Assembly: GCA_019916065.1 (NCBI GenBank) | Contig: CM034233.1 | Location: 41,828,862 to 41,892,861, forward strand | DNA: 64,000 nt | Reading direction: 5' to 3' | Source of the DNA: Vitellaria paradoxa | Taxonomy: Eukaryota > Streptophyta > Magnoliopsida > Ericales > Sapotaceae | In this document: piece after piece, positions 32,260 to 42,949 of the stretch | Numbering within the stretch: position 1 is the first letter of the stretch | Layout: each line of letters starts with the position of its first letter | Program-made: the position numbers and the translations under genes | Notes under the pieces: generated by a model | Database searches by the model: none | The model's input: only the letters and a program-made list of their open reading frames with translations | Told to the model about the DNA's origin: nothing

Positions 32260-32528
32260 GAAGAAAAGAATAATTTCTCTCTTACTATTACAAGGCCAAT
32301 ATGGTAGAATTTATATACAATCCCTAGTCATCTGTTTAGGAAAGTTGTACCATAAAAGGCAGTAATTGAAGGCATTGATTACCTTAATTACAGCCACTAA
32401 TTACCCTATTTACAACTGTTATAATTACCTTAATTACAGCATAAATTAGAGCCTAATTCTCTGTCTATTTTCTAACAGTTACAATAATTAAATTCCCTAA
32501 ATCTGCAACACAATTTCAGTTTTCAATA
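32260..32528 (-). repeat. 5' LTR of copia-A
   Basis: It matches 25260-25529 with about 12 substitutions. Its first dinucleotide on the minus strand reads TA instead of TG. Confidence 0.88.
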
Positions 32529-32548
32529 ATTATCTATTTCTTTGACAT

Positions 32549-32560
32549 TGTATCAGAGTA
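32549..32560 (+). promoter_or_regulatory. Primer-binding site of copia-C, split by copia-B
   Basis: TGTATCAGAGTA follows the 5' LTR end TTTGACA and resembles TGGTATCAGAGC. The last five bases (GAGTA, 32556-32560) are the target duplication of copia-B and recur at 42035-42039. Confidence 0.75.
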
Positions 32561-32781
32561 TGAAATTAGACGAAGTATTTATTCTGTATTTCTTGAATAA
32601 TTCTATACATGCTATACCTCCCTATTTAGAGTACAATAGAATATCTATAGAAGGAAACAAACCCCTAGAAATCTACTCCTATTATCTCCCATACAGAATA
32701 TAAAAAAGAAATGTTTCCGAATCTAATTCTACCTCACAACGATAATTCAATTACAATTCCTCAATCATTGGGATTTCAGCA
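32561..32781 (-). repeat. 3' LTR of copia-B
   Basis: It matches 41836-42034 (ATTCTATRCAT, ATAGAAGGAAACAAACCC, TTCAATTACAAT, ATTGGGATTTC). It has about 24 extra bp (near 32610-32635) missing from the other LTR. Confidence 0.85.
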
Positions 32782-34976
32782 CTCCCCTTCAAATTGGATC
32801 ATACATATTAATCATATCCGACTTGCAAATGAAATCATTGAAGTTTTGTCTTGGTAGTCCTTTGGCAAAGATGTCAAACTTTTTGTTCTTTTGTAGGAAT
32901 ATAAGTCATACAAATAGTTCCGATCTTCCACTGTTCCTTGATAAAATGTCGGTCCACCTCTATATGTTTAGTCCTGTCTTGCTGAACTAGATTGAAAGAG
33001 ATGTTGATGGCTGCCTCATTATCACAATATAGTTTGATAGGAAACTCCACCTTGATTTGTAGTTCTCTCAAGAGTCTTTGAATCCACAGTCCTTTACACA
33101 TTCCTTGTGCAACAGCTCTAAACTCAGCTTCAACACTACTTCTTGCCACAGCATTTTGTTTTTTACTTCTCCATCTCACCAAATTTTCCCATACGAAAGA
33201 GAAGTATCTAGCAGTAGATCTTCTACCCAATTAGCATTTGTGAAAATTTCTACTTACTTGCTTTCCCCCTTTTTGAACAGTAAGCCCCCGCCTGGGGAGC
33301 CTTTGAGAGACCTAAGGATCTTGTAGACAACCTCTAGGTAACCTTCCTTCAGTGAGTGCATATGTTGGCTCGCTACACTTATCGCAATGGCAATATCAAG
33401 TCTAGTACGTGAAAGGTAAATTAGTTTGCCTACTAACCTCTGATACCTTTCCCTATCAACCAATTTTTAACCTGTTCTGTTCTCTTCCTGCTTCAATAGG
33501 AGTCTCACTTGGTTTGCAACCAACCATGCCAGTTTCAATCAGAAGATCGAGTACATACTTCCTTTGAGAAACACCAACGCCCTTCTTTGATTCGGTCACC
33601 TCCATTCTCAGAAAGTATTACATCTGGCCCAAGCCTTTGACTTCAAACTCGATAGCTAAGACCTCCTTCAATCTTTCTATCTCCGCTTGATAATCACCAG
33701 TGAGAATAATATCATTGACATACACAATTTGAATTGTCTTCTTTCCATCTCTGGAGTCCTGAAAAACATTGTATGATCTGACAACTGTCCCTATTGATAT
33801 CCTTGCTCTTAAACCACTTTTGCAAATCTGTCAAACCAACCTCTTGAAGATTGTTTGAGTCTATATAGGGACTTTTTGAGTTTGCAAGCTAGATTTTCTT
33901 AACCCCTTTTACAAAATCTTGGTGGCAACGTCATGTAGAGCTCTTCTTCTAACTCTCCATCCAGGAAAGCATTATTGATGATGTCTAACTGTGAAGTTGC
34001 CAATCCAAATTGGCTACTAAAAGACAATAGGACCCGAATGGTGTTAAGTTTTTCCACTGGTGCAAAGGTCTCCGCGCAGTTAATGCCATAGTTTTAAGCG
34101 AAACCTTTCGCTACCAACCAGGCTTTGTATCATTCTATTGTACCATCAACTCTATACTTCACTGTGAACATCCATTTGCAGCCCACCAATTTCTTACCTC
34201 TCAATAGATCGATCACTTCCCAAATCCCATTTTTCTCCACTACTCTCATTTCCTCCATTATTGCCTCCATCCAGAAATATTCAAGGCTACCTAAATATTC
34301 TTAGGAAATTTTATGCTAGTCAAGATTAGAGGTAAAAGTACGACACCATGTAGACAAAGCAACTTTGAAAAAGGATGGAAAGTACACGAATGAGGTTGTC
34401 TTCTAAGAGCAATAGATAAATCAATATCATCAAGTTTAGATCTGTTCAAGAGAGATTCTATTCACCTAATCTGAAGTTGAAGGAGACTCATGATTGCTTG
34501 GATCTATCACTGAGTCTAATTCCGGTGGTGCCGGTGCGTGGGGTTCTCTCGAGACTTAGATTCCAGCCTCCTAGAGTCAACATCTTCTTATCACTTTGTT
34601 TTCTTGCATCTGCCCCTAAATTCAAGTGTCCTTCAATCTATGGCAGAGAAGGGGAAGATAGTGTAGAAGTAGTGTTTTGGTGGGAGGATTAAAGTCCACA
34701 TCGATGTCAAAAAACCGAGTTTTAGTAATATTCTTCCCCTGAAGTAAGAACCTTGAGTAGTAGGGAATTTTTCAAAGAAGGTAACATCGAGGCTAACAAA
34801 GATTTTGTGGGTAGCTGGATGATAGCACTTGTAACCTTTCTGGATAGGAGAATAGCCAATAAACACTCATTTAAGGGCTTGAGGATCCAATTTATTACGA
34901 TGATGAACATGAATATGGACAAAAGTTGTATAGTCGAAGACTTTGAGAGGAAGAGTAGAGCTTAGCCGAGTGGTAG
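32782..34976 (-). pseudogene. copia-B pol 3' half (linker, RT, RNase H)
   Basis: Right to left: post-integrase linker ([18 protein letters not shown] at 34866-34800), then RT from about 34310. The RT active box reads VYVNDIILTG near 33710 instead of YVDD. Next come PSETPIEAG near 33510, GKLIYLSRTRLDIAIAI (33420) and RNase H (33230-32874) with RWRSKKQNAVARSS and LYCDNEAAINIS. Several frameshifts and stops (near 33235 and 33620) break it. The order and wording are those of a copia polyprotein. Confidence 0.83.
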
Positions 34977-34981
34977 GAAAG

Positions 34982-35270
34982 TGTCGGATAGTTAGGAAAA
35001 TCAAACCTAGAAATTAGTTCCTGATTTCTAGGAAATTAGTTTCTGATTTCTAGAGATTTGATAATGATTTTATTGTATTAAATAAGGAGATAGCAAAAAT
35101 CTCCATAATTAGTTTCATTCCATAGTTATCCCTTAAATTAAGGGATTGATTGTTGCTAGAAATATGGGATTCAATGGTAGGATTGTTACCATGTTTCTCT
35201 ATATATTCTAGCTTCTTTCTCATCAGAAAATAAGTAGAAGATGATTATTTCTTTTTCTCCAAAACCTTCA
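34982..35270 (+). repeat. 5' LTR of copia-D
   Basis: It starts TGTCGGATAG and ends AAACCTTCA directly before the primer-binding site. It contains TCTCTATATATTC (TATA-like) near 35203. A tandem piece GAAATTAGTTYCTGATTTCTAG occurs twice near 35011-35053 but only once in the other LTR. Confidence 0.93.
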
Positions 35271-35282
35271 TGGTATCAAAGC
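35271..35282 (+). promoter_or_regulatory. Primer-binding site of copia-D (tRNA-Met type)
   Basis: TGGTATCAAAGC directly after the 5' LTR. One base differs from the common TGGTATCAGAGC. Confidence 0.85.
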
Positions 35283-35388
35283 TTCTCTTGATCTGATTAT
35301 AAAATGGTCAAAATGGCCATGACAGGAGCTGGAAGAACCACAGGTTCTTCTGACACGAACTGCAGAGAGTTCTAATCAAGGGACAGCC

Positions 35389-38300
35389 ATGACCAACAGT
35401 GGAGTAGACCAATTTTTCCAGAAATCTTCATTCCATTTAACCTCTCACAAATTAAATAGAAAAAACTACTTGGAGTGGGCTCAATCCGTGAAACTTGCAA
35501 TCGATGAAAGGGGGAAGCTTGGGTATTTGACTGGCGAAATGGAACGACCAGTGGAAGGAGACCCAAAGCTAAGTACATGAAGATCGGAAAACTCCCTAAT
35601 CATTGCCTAGCTCATCAACTCGATGGAGCAAACCATAGGTAAACCTTATCTCTTTCTACCCAATGCAAAAGATGTATGGGAGGCCGTTCAAGAAACACAT
35701 TCAGATTTAGAAAACTCGTCTCAGATTTTTTATTTGAAAACCAAACTTTGGCAATCCAAACAAGGTGAAAAAGAAGTTACTGTTTATTACAATGAAATGG
35801 CCTCATTGTGGCAAGAATTAGATCAGTGTTATAATGATGAATGGGAGTGTCCTGCTGATAGTGTGAAAGTAAAGAAGAGAGAAGAGAATGACCATGTGTA
35901 TCTATTCTTGGCTGGCCTCAATCATGATCGGGATGAGGCCAGGGCTCGGATCCTTGGAAAAAAACCTCTGCCATCACTCCGTGAAGCATTCTCTAAGATT
36001 AGAAGAGAAGAAACCAGAAGGAAAGTGATGCTAAGCAATCGAGAATCAAAACCTGCCACAAAAACTGAGAATTCAGCCCTTGTTTCAAAGAGTAGTGAAC
36101 CTGAAGGGGACAAAAGAAAGAAGCCTTGGTGCAATCACTGCAACCCTGGACATACAAAAGAAACATGCTAGAAGATCCATGGAAAGGCATCAAATTGGAG
36201 GAAGAAATCTGGGAATAACAGCCGTGCATTTCAAGCCACTCGTGAAGAAAATCAGGGGCAACAAGTCAATTCAGAAGTGTCTCCTTTTACAAGGGAACAA
36301 CTAGAGCATTTGCACAAATATTTTCAATTTCCACAACCCACAATAAATTCTTCTTGCTCTTTGGCCCAAAAAGGTACATTTGCTATTGCTCTCCTTAGTG
36401 TCAATCCTAGTCAAACCAACTCTTGGATCATAGATTCCGGAGCAACTGATCATATGACAATTTGCTCCAACCTTTTCTCAACTTACAGCCCATGTGCAGG
36501 GAACAAAAAAGTTAAGGCTGCAGATGGTTCTCTCTCAACAATAGCTGGGATGGGATCTATTGTTATATCTCCTTCCTTAACTCTGCATAATGTCCTTCAT
36601 GTACCTAAATTGTCTTGCAATCTTTTGTCAATTAGTAAGTTAACTAATGATCTCAAGTGTCAAGCTAATTTCTATTCCTCTCGGTGTGAGTTTCAGGATC
36701 TAGTCTCGGGGAGGACGATTGGCAATGCTAGAGAAAGAGGAGGTCTCTATTTCTTTGAAGATGGAATTGAGTCGAGTAAAAAAGTTCAAATAACTTGTTT
36801 TCAATCTATTTCTGTTTCTAGTGACAATAATGTTATGCTATGGCATTATAGATTAGGACATCCAAATTTTCATTATTTAAAGCACTTGTTTCCAAATTTG
36901 TTTAAAAATAAAAGTCCATCTTCATTTCAATGTAAGATCTGTGAATTAGCTAAACACCATCGTTCAAGTTTCCCTCCAAAACCATACCAAGCATCAAAAC
37001 CCTTTACACTTATCCACAGAGATGTATGGGGACCAACTAAAGTTTCAACAATTTCGGGAAAAAAATGGTTTGTTAGCTTTATTGATGATCACACAAGAGT
37101 AAGTTGGGTATATTTCCTAAAAAAAAAAATCCGAAGTAGAAGAGGTTTTCAAAAATTTTTATACCATGGTGGAAACACAATTTCAAGAAAAATAAAAATT
37201 TTTAGAATCGACAATGGCAAAGAATACTTTAACAAGGTCTTAGGGAAATATTTTTTGGAGAAAGGTATAATACATCAAAGTTCCTACAATGATACACCTC
37301 AACAAAATGGGGTGGCTGAACGGAAAAACAAACACCTTTTAGAAGTTGCTAGAGCACTTTCACTTACAAATAAGATTCCTAAGTATCTTTGGGGTAAAGC
37401 TATTCTTACAACCACATATCTTATAAATCGAATGCCTAAAAAAATTTTAAACTTCCAGACACCTCTAAGTGTTTTTCAAAAAAAATTTTCCATATCCAAA
37501 TTGTCTTCTAACTTACCACTAAGGGTGTTTGGATGCCTTGCTTTTGTTCATATTCATGCTCACAACCGCAGCAAATTAGATCCAAAGGCAAGGAAGTGTG
37601 TCTTTGTTGGCTAAGCTCCAAATCAAAAAGGCTACAAATGCTATGATACTATTTCAAAAAAATTGGTTGTCACCATGGATGTAACCTTTTTTGAGTCCAA
37701 ACCTTTCTTTGAAACTCATCTTCAGGGGGAGAACCTAGTTGAAGATTCGGATTATGTCTTACAACCAATAATGAAGGATGAACCAAATTTTTTCATCAAC
37801 ACAGAACTAAGTGTTTTAACTAATGACGACCCAAGTCTAAATTCTATAGAGCTAGCTAACAAACTTGACAGGATCAGTAATAGAACGACAACGGGTACCA
37901 AAGAGCTTCTTGTTTACTCGAGGAAAAAACAAATTTTAAGGAATGAGACCGATGCTTCTCAGCAATGCTAAGAATCTGAACCTGAGACTGATCAAAACTT
38001 CACTGAATCCCCAGGTAACTCCCAGTCTGAATCTGTCCAAGATAATACTTCCAATTCCAATTCTAAGTCTAGTTTCCTTGATCTTGACATTCCTATTGCT
38101 AAAGGAAAGGCTGTCAGAACTTGTACCAAACACCCCTTGTCAAATTTTGTTTCCTATACACATCTGTCATCCTCCTTCTTTGCATTCACTTCACAATTGT
38201 CTTGTGTGGAAATTCCAAAGAATATACAAGGTGCTCTACAAGTTCCTGAATGGAAGGAGGCTATTCTTGAAGAGATGAGGGCCATTGAGAAAAATAAAAC

Positions 38301-39744
38301 ATGGGAGACAATGGATCTGCCAAGAGAGAAGAAAACAGTTGGGTGTAAATGGGTGTTTACAATCAAATACAAATCAGATGGATCAATTTAAAGATACAAG
38401 GCACGCTTGGTGGCCAAAGGTTTCACTCAAACATATGGTATTGACTACCTTGAAACCTTTGCACCAATGGCAAAGTTAAACACAATAAGAGTACTCTTGT
38501 CAATTGCAGCCAACCTTGAATGGCCTCTACAACAACTAGACGTAAAAGATGCATTCCTTAATGGAGACTTAGAGGAAGAAGTTTACATGGATCCACCACC
38601 AGGATTTGACAAGAAGTTTGGATCGAAAGTTTGCAAATTAAAAAAATCCTTATACAGTTTAAAGCAATCACCAAGAGCTTGGTTCAAGAAGTTCACTCAA
38701 TTTGTAAAAGGCCAAGGATACATTCAGGGACAAACTGATCATACCATGCTCACAAAGCATTCCAATAAGAAGATAGCCATTCTCATAGTATATATGGACG
38801 ATATTATTTTGACTGGGGATGACATGACTGAAATGGAGTGGTTAAAAAGGAGTCTTGCATCTCAATTTGAGATTAAAGACTTGGGGTCACTAAGATATTT
38901 CCTTGGAATGGAAGTAGCTTGATCAAAGAAAGCGATTGTAGTATCACAAAGGAAATATGTTATTGATTTACTCAATGAAACGGGAATGAGTGGTTGTCGT
39001 CCCGTAGAGACTCCAATAGATCCAAACCAGAAGTGTGGAGAGAAGAAAGGTGATCCAGTGGATACAACACGGTACCAAAAGTTAGTTGGTAAACTTATTT
39101 ACTTGTCACATACACGACCTAATATTGCGTTTGCAGTGAGTCTTGTGAGTCAATTTATGCATTCTCCTCATGAACAACACCTTGAAGCCGTGTATTGAAT
39201 TCTAAGGTATTTGAAGAGCTCACCAGGAAAAGGTCTTTTTTTCAAGAAGAATGATCAACGAGGCATTGAGGCATATACAGATGCAAATTGGGCAGGCTCA
39301 GTCATTGATAGGAAATCAACATCAAGTTATTGTACCTTTGTATGGGGAAACCTAGTGACTTGGAGAAGCAAGAAACAAAGTGTAGTTACTAGAACTAGTG
39401 CAGAAGCATAATACCGACCAATGGCTCATGGGGTGTGCGAGATGATGTGGCTGAAACGAGTTTTGGAAGAACTAAAGAGACCTATGACCATGCCTATGAA
39501 ATTATACTGTGACAACAAAGCAACTATTAACATTGCACACAATCCAGTTCAACATAATAGAACAAAACATGTTGAAATTGACAGGCACTTTATAAAGGAA
39601 AAGCTTGAAGTAGGAGTTATCTGTAGGCCATTTGTTCCAACATCACAACAAATAGCTAATATTCTCACAAAAGGATTATTTAGACCTAACTACGAGTTTC
39701 TCATCAGCAAGTTGGGCATGATAGATAACTATGCACCAACTTGA
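35389..39744 (+). pseudogene. copia-D gag-pol, one frame with nine stops
   Basis: A single frame from ATG 35389 to TGA 39742 carries every domain in order. Gag has a zinc knuckle (CNHCNPGHTKETC at 36130). Protease has WIIDSGATDHMT at 36424. Integrase runs 36820-37600 with GHPNFHYLK, CKIC, and D, D, E in HRDVWGP, FRIDNGKEYFN and NGVAERKN. RT runs 38250-38920 with YMDDIILTGDD. RNase H ends at 39741. Stops begin at 35578, 35608, 36169, 37612, 37969, 38389, 38920, 39196 and 39409. Six of these could come from C-to-T or G-to-A changes in W, Q or R codons. Between about 37117 and 37195 the correct wording is in another frame, so two compensating indels are present. The catalytic residues are otherwise kept. 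Confidence 0.92.
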
Positions 39745-39751
39745 GGGGGAG
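39738..39751 (+). promoter_or_regulatory. Polypurine tract of copia-D
   Basis: AACTTGAGGGGGAG directly precedes TGTCGGACAG of the 3' LTR. Confidence 0.85.
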
Positions 39752-40026
39752 TGTCGGACAGTTAGGAAAATCAAACCTAGAAATTAGGAAATTAGTTTCT
39801 GATTTCTAGAGATTTGATAATGATTTTATTGTATTAAATAAGGAGATAGCAGAAATCTCTATAATTAGTTTCATTCCATAGTTATCCCTTAAATTAAGGG
39901 ACTGATTGTTGCTAGAAATATGGGATTCAATGGTAGGATTGTTACCATGTTTCTTTATATATTCTAGCTTCTTTCTCATCAGAAAATAAGTAGAAGATGA
40001 TTATTTCTTTTTCTCCAAAACCTTCA
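39752..40026 (+). repeat. 3' LTR of copia-D
   Basis: It matches 34982-35270 with five transitions and one short deletion. It ends AACCTTCA before the right GAAAG duplication. Confidence 0.93.
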
Positions 40027-40031
40027 GAAAG

Positions 40032-40743
40032 AAATCTTGAAACGTTTGGAAAGGTGTAGCAAATGATAGGACCCTACTTGGCATTCTATTGATAAGATAA
40101 GTAGCTATTAGAATGGCCTCGCCCCAGAAGAGTTTGGGTATGTTGGTAGTGAAGAGTAAGGCTCGGGCAACTTCAAGAATGTGTCTACTTTTTTCTTTTG
40201 GCAAACCCATATTGTTACGGAGTATCAACACAAGAGCTTGCATGTTCTTGAAGATAGGTGCCCAATATATAGTTAAGTACTCAGTCCCACTATCAGTTCG
40301 CAAGATTTGGACTTGTGTCTGAAATTGTGTTTGGATCATAAAATGGAAATTGATAAAAACCGAACACGCCTCAGTTTTTTCATGTAACAGATAAACCCAA
40401 CAAATACGAGTTTTTTTTTTTTTTTGAAAGGTGACCTAACAAATACGAGTATAATCATCAATAGAAGTAATAAACCATTTTGTGTAGGTTCGGTTAAGAG
40501 TGTGAGACGAACCTCACAAATCACTGTGAATTGTAGAAAATGGCTTAGAGGTTTATATGTAGATGTGAAAAATGAAGTGCAATAGCATTTTGCAAATTCA
40601 CAAGACTTATATTGAAAATCAAAGGCCATTTTATTCGAGCAAATAAAAGGGAACAAACGTTTCATATATTGAAAGTTTGGATGGCCCAGTCTATAATGCC
40701 ATAACAAAAGTTCTGTAAAATGATTTACTAAATGGCTTGACAA
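40032..40743 (-). pseudogene. copia-B integrase fragment
   Basis: The minus strand carries the integrase zinc-binding and core parts: WHYRLGHPNFQYMKRLF (40705-40650), YKSCEFAKC, then core pieces and, in 40339-40032, LRTDSGTEYL, NNMGLPKEKSRHILEVARAL (the NGV-AERKN region altered) and EAILIATYLINRMPS. It continues in copia-B on the other side of copia-D at 34976. Frames are broken near 40340 and 40450. Confidence 0.83.
40412..40437 (-). mobile_element. Very short SINE insertion (26 bp)
   Basis: The insert is a T run plus GAAAGGTGACCT. On the minus strand it reads AGGTCACCTTTC-A(n), like the end of the SINE at 19382 (TAGGTCACC-A(n)). It is flanked by the perfect 13-bp repeat AACAAATACGAGT at 40399-40411 and 40438-40450. 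It interrupts the copia-B integrase. Confidence 0.75.
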
Positions 40744-40744
40744 C

Positions 40745-40930
40745 TAAATGAGTTGTCTCATATTGTTATTTATAATCATACGTAATAATTACACAATAAA
40801 TATTGTACAGATAACCTAGACTAGATACATTATTTCTAGACTACATCACCCCTAGATACATAAATACTAAGGTACATCACCCCTAAGTACGTCATCCCTA
40901 GATACATCAACCCTAAGTATATCATTGGTT
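40745..40930. repeat. Short-period repeat in copia-B
   Basis: Variants of TACATCACCCCTAAG / TACATCANCCCTAGA occur about five times between 40840 and 40925. It replaces sequence that should hold the protease region of copia-B. Confidence 0.6.
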
Positions 40931-41330
40931 CAAAGAGCAGACATCTCGACTTTCATAGCAATATGCCACCCAAGGTGAGAAAATGCTTCAGAAATAGTGT
41001 TAGGAATAAAAACAGATGATAAAGATGTAACAAATGAATGATATAAGAGTGACAACGCATCATAAGATACAAAATTAAAGATAGGATGAGAAGCACAAAA
41101 ACTTCTACCTTTTCGAAGAGCAATAAGAATATCTCAATCACTTACAGGAGCAGGCGATATGGGAGGAGCTGGCAGCAAAGCATAGGAAGCAGGAAATAGA
41201 GTAATCACTACTTGACACTGAGTGTATACCTGCAAATCAGAACAAGACAAACGACTAGATCGAAGGAATATGATGACTGGCTGAAATAGACTCAGCTGGG
41301 ATGAACGCTTCCCAAACATCCTCTACTATA
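40931..41330 (-). pseudogene. Foreign copia linker/RT N-terminal fragment
   Basis: The minus strand encodes ILIALRKGRSFCASHPIFNF, VSYDALSLLYHSFVTSLSS and SEAFSHLGWHIAMKVEMSAL. This is the stretch just before RT in copia proteins (compare LPIALRKGTRSCTxHPISNFVSYD). copia-B already has its own version of this stretch at 34480-34250, so this piece comes from another element. Confidence 0.65.
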
Positions 41331-41645
41331 GGTAGGAACAATTATGTCTTTCCAATTGATGGTTCGTGGAATTTATCAACCACGAAGTCACTAATGAATT
41401 TTCCTACCACCATCGTTGGTGGGCAACCACATCAAAGGAAAGAGATTGCTTCGTCTCACCCGTAAGATACCCCAACTTATTGTTGATGTCAATGACATGC
41501 TTAATGGATTGAGCCTATCTGCGGAAATTTGTTCCATTCAACTTCTTGATAGTGAGTTGAATGGAGGAGTTATCCACTCCAATTGGACTCGTGAAGGAGT
41601 TGACTTCCATTTTACCCTCAAATGTCTTGGCTGCCATAGATAACT
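41331..41645 (-). pseudogene. copia-B gag N-terminus
   Basis: On the minus strand ATG near 41615 reads MEVNSFTSPIGVDNSS, then IQLTIKKLNGTNFRR, a stop, AQSIKHVIDINNKLGYLTG. This is the usual copia gag opening (KLNGxNxxxW...GYLTG), with the expected W codon now a stop. Gag is truncated after about 41460. Confidence 0.8.
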
Positions 41646-41835
41646 CGGTTTCAGGCAAACCTTAGGGTTTTGACAATTGACGATGAAGAGGCGACGAGGA
41701 CGATTGTCGGATGAAAAGTGTCTGTTGCGAGGGTTTCAACGATTGAGAGTCGCTAACGACAAAGCCAATGTTGCTTGCGAAGACAACACTAACGGCAGCA
41801 CTAATACAGAGTTTTGGGTCTCTACTCTGATACCA

Positions 41836-42034
41836 TGAAATCAACGAAAGTATTTGTTCCATATTTCCTGAATAATTCTATGCATACAATAGAACATCCA
41901 TAGAAGGAAACAAACCCATAAAAATCTACTCTTAATATCTTGTATACAATATATAAAAAAGAAACGTTTCCTAATATGATTCTACCTCCCAACAAAAATT
42001 CAATTACAATCCGTAAATCATTGGGATTTCTACA
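41836..42034 (-). repeat. 5' LTR of copia-B
   Basis: It matches 32561-32781. On the minus strand it is followed directly by TGGTATCAGAGT (41835-41824), a tRNA-Met-type primer-binding site. The right flank GAGTA at 42035-42039 completes the target duplication. Confidence 0.87.
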
Positions 42035-42039
42035 GAGTA

Positions 42040-42949
42040 GACATCATAATTCACAATGTTTTGTTATGTTTTTGTGTCAGTAACAAGAATCATACACCAG
42101 TTGTTCATCATTGACAAGTCTTCATCGCCTTCATCACCTCTCGTCGTCATCGTTGGAGTTTAGTCCATCATCATTGAACTTAGCAACACATAAATTTAAA
42201 TCTTCCATGATCGTCGACAAGCATCTTCCATCATCGACTTCAACCTCGTTAGCATCAATTGCATCATTGTTGATGACTCTTAGCCTTTAATAAATGTCGA
42301 TGAAATCCAGCCTCGCTCATCGATGAGCCCTTAATTGACGCCCTTAGCCTTACCCTCTAGTCAGTAATCGCAACCCTCAATCGGTGCTTGCCTTGTTAGC
42401 TCCTTCATTGTTAATTGACTGCCCAAGTCAGAAGCCAACGCAAGACAACAAGTACCGAGCAGCCCATCGTTGTTATTCACTAGCAACCATTGACCAAACT
42501 CCAACTTGCATCAGCATCATCTCTCAAGTGTCATTGTTATCACCTCGTGAACAAACAATTGCTAGTTGACCAAATAACTAACTTCAAGTTGAAATCAGAT
42601 CGAACGGCGATGATCCCATTAAGGATTGAACGACATCACAGCCTCTAGCTATCCTCACCTTGCTTGATATTGAGGGTTCTCTATGATAGTCAATCACATG
42701 TCATCATTTATGTTGGTTACTCCAAAGTTAAATATCTTGAATAGGAATATCCTATTCTAGGGGTTTAAATCCTATTCTAGAAGAGGTCTATTGTATTCGA
42801 GTTTTATATTTGTTCTCGACCACCAAATTGAGTGTTATTATTGGTTCATATATAATAGTGACTATTTCTAGTGAGAAGTATTCTGAGTTCCTATAATATC
42901 AGGCTGCTCATTAGGCATCTCTCCTTAATACTTCTTTTGCACACCAATA
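42040..42949 (+). other. Leader / gag-less region of copia-C
   Basis: It is rich in CATCATT, CGTCGTC and related triplets (42090-42300). No gag homology is readable. A stretch near 42730-42850 (CCTATTCTAG, ATATTTGTTCTCGACCA) resembles parts of the copia-C LTR and may be a diverged LTR piece, but this is not secure. Confidence 0.5.

Larger units (their letters stand above)
25260..32528 (-). mobile_element. copia-A, complete but degenerate
   Basis: LTRs are 25260-25529 (3') and 32260-32528 (5'). I count about 12 differences in about 269 aligned positions. The outer 5 bp are ATCAT on the left and ATTAT on the right, a target duplication with one mismatch. Its own length is about 4.8 kb after removing the LINE at 29447-31872. 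It lies in the 5' LTR of copia-C and is in sense with the myosin gene. Confidence 0.88.
34982..40026 (+). mobile_element. copia-D, complete and young
   Basis: LTRs are 34982-35270 and 39752-40026. A perfect 5-bp target duplication GAAAG lies at 34977-34981 and 40027-40031. In the aligned part of the LTRs I see five differences, all transitions, plus one deletion in the 3' LTR between short repeats. Primer-binding site and polypurine tract are both present. The internal region is one long gag-pol frame with nine stop codons. It sits in copia-B just after the integrase core and is antisense to the myosin gene. Confidence 0.93.
32561..42034 (-). mobile_element. copia-B, degenerate, hosts copia-D
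   Basis: LTRs are 32561-32781 (3') and 41836-42034 (5'). A perfect 5-bp target duplication GAGTA lies at 32556-32560 and 42035-42039. Its own sequence is about 4.4 kb after removing copia-D (34982-40026). The 5' half is rearranged: between integrase and gag it carries a linker/RT fragment of another copia element and lacks a recognisable protease. Confidence 0.85.

Noticed and set aside
42730..42870. An additional LTR inside copia-C
   Set aside because: Only short phrases match the copia-C LTR; no clear borders. Mentioned as uncertain in the leader entry.
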